This document shows positions 58,473-64,000 of a DNA stretch of 64,000 nucleotides, piece by piece. The stretch is taken from NCBI RefSeq assembly GCF_000611645.1, contig NW_014013613.1:1-64000 (forward strand). Reading direction: 5' to 3'. A program made the translations under genes and the position numbers. The notes beneath the pieces were generated by a model that saw only the letters and a program-made list of their open reading frames with translations, was not told the origin of the DNA and made no database searches. This stretch comes from Monoraphidium neglectum. Taxonomy: Eukaryota > Chlorophyta > Chlorophyceae > Sphaeropleales > Selenastraceae. Every line of letters starts with the position of its first letter. Position 1 is the stretch's first letter.

Positions 58473-59321
58473 GGGATTGGCAACTAGCCAGATTCCGATC
58501 CGATGTATCTTCAGAGCCCGCAGCCACAGGCTCTGGACTGGGTTTGTAGGTGCTGTCCCTCCCTGGCCGGTCTGATTCCTGGACCTACACAGACGGGAAA
58601 TGTTCGCAGCCTTTTATAGAGCCGTTCGCGCCGTGCACCACTCGTGATCGATCCGGACGTCACTGCCTCCACCCGACCACTGTCACCGACTGCGGCGACC
58701 AAATGCGATCCGACGTGTCCTTATTCAATGTCCATAAATTTACTCTGCGCAACATTTATCTGGTCGAACAGCGGTGCCCATAGCTGCTTTCAATTCACCC
58801 TCTAATGGACATGCGACCTCTGCACAGCGCCATTTGGGCGCCGCCTGATGATGCACCATTGGCTTGTGCCCAATGCCTTTGCACACTGGCTTGTGCGCAA
58901 TGCCTTTGCACGCCGGCAGCATTTACTTGTCATAGCGCTCAGTATGTTGCTGACATCGCTCAGCTGCAGGGCGTCCACGAGCAGCTGCATGCACACATTC
59001 CAGCCGGCGTCACCCCAGTTCAGCCTAGCGCAAATCGCCTTGCCCTGGACAACGCAACGTCCGAAGTGTCCCCGCCTGTTGCGCACCACCATCATGTTCT
59101 GGACCTGTCACCCGCAAAGCCCGCTCCGACCGGGGTTATTAAGCGCTCACGTCATCCCCCGGGTGGTCGGTCAATTACAACGGCGCAGGCGCACACCCGG
59201 CAAGTGGCCAGGAGCGCGGCACCCGCCCAAACCCCCGCCGAGGCGCGCTCACATCAATACATGCAGCGGGTCCGACGCGGAAATCGAAATAGAGCATGGG
59301 CGTGCGATCGCACGCGCGGGA
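58473..59321. other. Intergenic between esterase and ClpR-like gene
   Basis: Holds the esterase promoter region and the ClpR-like 3' flank. TTACA at 59175-59179 reads TGTAA on the sense strand, the usual green-algal polyadenylation signal, about 145 nt after the ClpR-like stop. No gene seen. Confidence 0.5.
58861..58914. repeat. 27-nt direct repeat, two copies
   Basis: GGCTTGTGCCCAATGCCTTT at 58861 recurs at 58888 as GGCTTGTGCGCAATGCCTTT. Confidence 0.9.
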
Positions 59322-60365
59322 TCACACGCCGATGTCCTGCCGCTCAAACTTGAACTTGGGTCCCAGCTGCGGCATCTTGGGCATGGGCGTGGTGAGGACC
59401 TTGTCGATCATGCCATACTCGATGGCCTCCTGTGGAATGAGTAGTGCAGGTGGTTGCCGAGTGAGATACAACCGAGCGCATGTGAGGCGGGTGAAATCAA
59501 ACCAGACACGAAAGTACGTTCCGTGCGACAAGCATGGGGTGGGGCCAGGATCTGGCCTGTGATTGTCACGATGCAAACTTGGGGGATCCTGAGCTGAGTT
59601 CGGCTGATTCACAGCAAGTGAAGCCCGAGGCTCAGCAGCGGCAAGCGCCGCCGATGTCTCTTCCTGGGAGGGGGGGCAGCCTCAACTCGTGCAGGCACGC
59701 AGGGGCCCCTGCACAGGCATGCGCCACGCAAGATCTGCAATCGCGTGCGCCTGCCAACAAGCTCGCGCCGCACCTTGGGGTTCATCCACTTGTTGCGCGA
59801 CAGCTCACGGATCACCTGAGGAGTGAGTGCATGCGGGGCCCAGGTGCTGGTGCGAACAGAACCACCCCAGGCGGCAGAGCCAACGCGCCGCGCCGCCGTC
59901 ATTGTAAGCAGTCACACGGCTCACATTTGGCGGCCAGTTGTGGCAGCCACGCGCCCAGAGAGCTTCAAAGCAAAGCCTGAGATGCCTGCTGCAATCAGAC
60001 CGTCTGTGGCGTGCACACACACGCGTGCGCACACAGAATCACACTCACACTCTCGCATGCACGCACATGCGTGCACACACACACACACACACACACAAAA
60101 ACACACACACATACACTCCCAGACACACTTGCACTCGCCTACCCTGACACGCGACACGCAAACACAGAAACGTTCACACCCAACCCCCTCCCTTGACCTA
60201 CCCTGTCGTAGGGCTGGCCCGTGTGGTCTGAGATGAGAAGCGACAGGTAGTCCCTCATGCGCACCAGCTCCCGCGCCTCGATGTGCATGTCGCTGGCCTG
60301 GCCGCGCGAGGTGCCGCTGGGGTGGTGCATCATGAGGATGCTGTGGGGCATCGCGTAACGGTAGC

Positions 60366-60410
<45 letters not shown>

Positions 60411-61979
60411 CGGGGGTTTGGGGCCACGTAACTGTAGCGGTTTTCAACCTATCCAACAGTGCGCTTGTGCACCCACCTGCTCGCGGATCAGGTCAAGGTG
60501 GGAGCGCAACGACGAATATTGCGCTTCATGTGCAGGCACACAACCACAGGTGCAAACCGCGCGCCGCGCCGCACCCTCCCGCCGCCCCTCCTCCGCCCCA
60601 CCCAGCAGCACCGCCCGCCCACCTTCTCGCCGCCGCACGCGAGCAGGAAGCCGCCCATGCCCAGGCACATGCCATAGCCGACGGTGGCCGTGGGGCTGCG
60701 GACATACTGCATAGTATCATACAGCGCCAGCGTGGGCACCACCTCTCCGCCGGGGCAGTTGAGCCTGCAGTGGGGCGGCGGGAACGAGCGAGGGCTGCTT
60801 GTGGGGAGGCACGCGGGCACGTCGAGGCCAGACAGAGGCGAGGGCCAGCTGACAGTAGCCAATTGCATGGCATGAGGGCGTGGGCTGGGGACAAGACTGG
60901 AAAGGACATGGTGAACACCCTGGCTATTCCAGGGCTGCCGCTGTGCGACGGGCGTTTGAAGCTGGCGGATCTGCGGCCTGCCGCAATTGACCACGTTTGA
61001 CCGTGGCTGAGTGCCAGGAAGCCTCACCAGTAGTAGATGCGCTTCTGGTCAACGCTGTCTAGGTACAGCGTGAGCGCCATGAGGTTGTTGGCGCTGTCCT
61101 CAGTCACGGGCTCCTTAATGAACACCACCTTGTTCATGGTCTGAGGGTGCGTGGTGTGTGTGTTTTGTGTGTGTGTGATGTGTGCAAGCGTGTGTGCTGA
61201 GTGTGTGCGCAGGCATGTGTGAAAAAGTGTGTGTGTGTATGTGTGTGTGTGTTGAAATCGGAGTGTTGAGCAGACAGGGATTTGTTTGGGAAGGGGGGGG
61301 TGTAAAACACACGCCCCACGTCATTCCCATGCTTCTTGTCATAGGTTCAAACACATTGCAAGTGTGGCAATGTCAGGCTGTGCGCCGGCCACCTCAAGCT
61401 GCCACGGTGGGCCTCACACGGATCGCCTGTCAAAGCGACCCCAGAGCCCAGCAGCCAATCGCAATCACGACGCCTTGCGTCCGGCTGGGAAAACAGCCGA
61501 TACTGGAACCACCGCTCTGAAGCGCCCGTCATGGCCCGTGAATACGAGAAAAAAACATGCTGCCACATGAACATCCGGCCTGCCCTTCCCCAATCGCAGC
61601 CCCCGTCACTCACGTAGGCCTCCCACATGTCGACCCACTGGAACTGCCTCTCCCCCGGCGGCCGCATGAGCACTTTCGGGGCAGCCACCGCCATCATCGT
61701 CGTGGCACGCCGCCGAGGGCCGCTGCTGCCGCGGCTGCGCACAGACAAATGAAGCGGGAGGCGGGACGTTGATGATGCATGTGCTAGTGATGCACGCAGG
61801 TAATCAGGTTGAGGCGGAGACGCGGATTGCACGCGCTGCCCCAGTAGCAGCGCACGACCACACGAGCAGCGGCGCAGCGGCGCGCGCAAAGGTCCAATGG
61901 CTTGCCTGCGGACGTTTATCTGCTTGCCCGCTGCCTGCCAGAAGCTTGAAGGCGCCTGCTGCTTGCATAGCCGCTGCAT
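59322..61979 (-). CDS. ClpR-type (non-catalytic) plastid Clp protease subunit
   Basis: Exons in phase: about 61979-61614 (start and a possible extra intron uncertain), 61140-61028, 60764-60623, 60366-60202, 59815-59774, 59429-59322. The fold is ClpP (LNCPGGEVVPTLALYDTM, HHPSGTSRGQASDM, EAIEYGMIDKV). At the active site, bacterial ClpP has AASMGAFLL; here it is CLGMGGFLL, so the nucleophile Ser is Gly. The His is kept (MMHHP). The region of the third triad residue reads LSRNKWM, Asn instead of Asp. This pattern defines ClpR subunits of the chloroplast/cyanobacterial Clp core, and the WQWVD-like start (FQWVDMW) recalls plant ClpR2. The N-terminal extension is Arg/Ser/Ala-rich and fits a transit peptide. 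A strong acceptor at 61748 suggests the extension may be split. Confidence 0.9.
60074..60120. repeat. (CA)n microsatellite
   Basis: Reads (GT)n on the sense strand, about 90 nt downstream of the donor of ClpR-like exon 60366-60202. Confidence 0.95.
60368..60402. repeat. (TG)n microsatellite touching a 3' splice site
   Basis: Reads (CA)n on the sense strand and forms the acceptor itself (CACACAG) of ClpR-like exon 60366-60202. Confidence 0.95.
61145..61255. repeat. GT-rich microsatellite
   Basis: Reads CA-rich on the sense strand, leading to the acceptor of ClpR-like exon 61140-61028. Confidence 0.9.
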
Positions 61980-63679
61980 TTCGCCTGTGAAGGGTGCACA
62001 GCACAAGGTTGATGGCCTGCGATCTCACTCGTCTAGCCACCCTTGCAGGCGTGAAAGGCGCACCTGATGACTTGATGCCGACACAAGGCGTCAAATTGGC
62101 CTTCACTTTCACTAAGCACCTGTGCACGAGGAGGTTGCGCGTGAGAGCTGTGCTGCAGTGGCTGTGAGGTGATCTCTGCTCTGTCCTCCGCACCTGCTGC
62201 CGCTGCTGCCCGCGCTCACGCGCGCCTTTAGACTCAAAGACATCACTGCTGCAGCTGCTGTGCCCCTAATGGATCGCTGGCGTGTGCAAGGAGCCTCGGT
62301 GGCAGTAAACAGGGCGAGCGAGGTTTGAAGCTACCGCAGTGCAAATGTAGCAACATGTGCGACGTGTTGCACCGGTATCAACACCTTCGCACCGTCGCGC
62401 TGCCCATACCTGGGCACGTTGACTACGAGTGCAGGAGGCCGCGGTGCACAGCAACCAGAATTGAATACAGTACACTGTAGAGGAGTCCACAGGCCTGCAG
62501 GACCCAGCCACATGTGTCCACCCACTAGAGGTGATGGTGCAATTGATAGGATTGTCGTGACAGGAATAGTTGAACAGTGCATGTGCAGCACATGCACGAG
62601 TTCTCGCTGCCGCCATCACGGCCCCTACGCCACAGGCGCGGCGGCGCCACCTACTAGTAATTAGTAATCTGCAGCCTGTTGGGCCGTGGCGCGCCCTGGT
62701 GCGAGAAGGGACGGACACCCGCAATGCGATTGCACAGGGTCATACGCGGGCCAAGATCGCGCCCGCAGCCCGTGAACGTTGGTCCAAATCGTAATGCCGA
62801 TGATGTTGTCAGCTGGCGGCCAAAGCAACACTCAGCCCGGCTGTCACATTCGATTTCTTTTACTGGTCCCCACGGTGAGTCTTTGCCTACTGACTCAAGA
62901 TGCGCGATCTTGCTTGGGCAGCATCACCCTAACTCAGAGCAGCAGCCAGCATTGAACTGCGGCTGGGGAGCACTCTTTGCGCTGCGGAATGCCATCCCGC
63001 AGTACATCGCGGTCAGCAGCACCAGACGCGCACAAGTCAGCCTCGGCAAACAGGGGCAAACATGAAAGGAACAAGCATGAAAGCAGCGGGTGAATGCAGT
63101 GTCCTTGGGTTTGAGGGATTGCCATAAGGTTCACCAGTCATGGGCGGATGGCCAACTACAAGCACCGACCGATGCAGGGTAGATTGTCCTCGCAAGGCTG
63201 GTTGGACTTCGTCACGGCCCAGGTTCCGGTTTGAGTCTTGCAAGCTGGCCGCGCATCTGTTGCACCGACAACAGGCTGCAAAGAGCCTCGCTGCCGCGGC
63301 GCAGCTAGATGCTCTATGCTATCGCGCTGCGAGCGCTGGAGAGGCCAGGGCTGATGAGGATACATCTAAGGCCGCATCCCCCTCAAATCTTCACGCACGT
63401 GGGGATCGTATGATAGGGGATCGCACGATGCCGGCAAGGGGCGTGCAGGTCAGGCTCGAGCAATGCGTATGGTATTGGTCGGGTGGGCAGTGGGCGGCAG
63501 CCGCACCGGCGGCTGCTGGCAGTGGAGAGCGACCGAGGCGAGCCGCCGACATCTCAGTGAGATCTAATTAGAATGATAGATACACAGCTGTCAGGATGTG
63601 TGACAGCTCGGGGCACATGGCACCCAAGGGCAGAGGCAGCCTGGGGCACACAGCAATGACATTGCTGGCCTGCGCTTGA
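61980..63679. other. Intergenic, no gene recognised
   Basis: 5' flank of the ClpR-like gene and 3' flank of the edge gene. A 143-codon plus-strand frame (63140-63571) has no recognisable features. Confidence 0.5.
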
Positions 63680-64000
63680 TCATGGGAAGACGAGGTGCCA
63701 GTAGTAGAGGCCCAGCATCCCGAAGCCCAGCGTGAGGATCACAAACGCCCTCCAGTGCCACCTGCTCGTGGGGGTGACAGGCAGGCGGCCGGGGCGCGCG
63801 GTGGAGCCGCCAGCAGGGATGGTGCCACATACAGCAAAGCCGCTGTCACATCACATTCCTTCCAATAACCATTGTCATCAAGGCACTGGCCGTAGTGAGG
63901 AGCGACTGGCGCGGTCAACCACGAAAACATTTTGAGGCAGGGGTCGCCACCCATCAGTATGTATGCACAGGTGCTCACCACTGGTCGCACGTGGTCTCCG
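63680..64000 (-). CDS. C-terminal end of a protein with a terminal membrane segment (partial)
   Basis: Two exons are joined in phase: 64000-63979 (ETTCDQ then a split Trp codon) and 63761-63680. The last exon encodes WHWRAFVILTLGFGMLGLYY and ends WHLVFP plus stop: one hydrophobic helix with aromatic ends at the extreme C-terminus. It could be a tail anchor or the last helix of a multi-pass protein; the rest lies outside the window. I do not recognise the family. Confidence 0.45.

Overview
The window looks like nuclear DNA of a green alga (Chlorophyta). This is inferred, not proven. The genes are GC-rich and split by many short GTGAG...CAG introns. Nuclear genes encode plastid-type proteins (a ClpR-like protease subunit, a TadA-type tRNA deaminase). 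Proteins carry long Ala, Gln and Gly runs, and CA/GT microsatellites are abundant. Three runs of N (17778-18438, 31993-32708, 44527-44992) are assembly gaps. Gene models below were built by joining exons through splice sites and checking that the reading phase is kept at each junction.

Left third (1-20 kb): a papain-family cysteine protease on the minus strand (1-5388, 3' end outside the window); 3.5 kb without a recognisable gene; a bZIP-like regulator on the minus strand (8882-12375, 5' end unresolved); and head to head with it a second papain-family protease on the plus strand (13377-19563) that ends in a fibronectin type III domain. The two proteases are paralogs that share most intron positions and phases. 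Both keep the catal­ytic Cys, His and Asn but have Thr where papain has Trp next to the Cys.

Middle (21-48 kb): the most interesting gene is on the plus strand at 21248-29276. It joins a zinc ribbon and a CW-type zinc finger, through a very long Ala/Gln-rich region, to a C-terminal TET/JBP-type Fe(II) dioxygenase domain with an H-x-D motif, a distal His and an R-x5-Y-Q signature. This suggests an enzyme that modifies 5-methylcytosine (or a related base) and may be guided by a histone-mark reader. Convergent with it lies a tandem duplication of about 8-9 kb (29.8-39.1 kb and 39.2-47.3 kb). Each unit carries one copy of an unrecognised minus-strand gene with a Gln-rich coiled coil, a Cys/His-rich finger and an FPSLP motif. 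Copy A has in addition duplicated an internal module through a hybrid exon; copy B has an apparent frameshift.

Right third (48-64 kb): five minus-strand genes: an intronless TadA-type tRNA adenosine deaminase with a Gln-rich insert, a dienelactone hydrolase family protein, a secreted SGNH/GDSL esterase fused to a small Cys-rich CBM1-like module, a ClpR-type plastid protease subunit lacking catalytic Ser and Asp, and the end of a protein with a C-terminal membrane segment.

A pattern runs across the genes: on the sense strand, CA tracts sit upstream of 3' splice sites and GT tracts downstream of 5' splice sites. One intron has both, so its two ends could pair.
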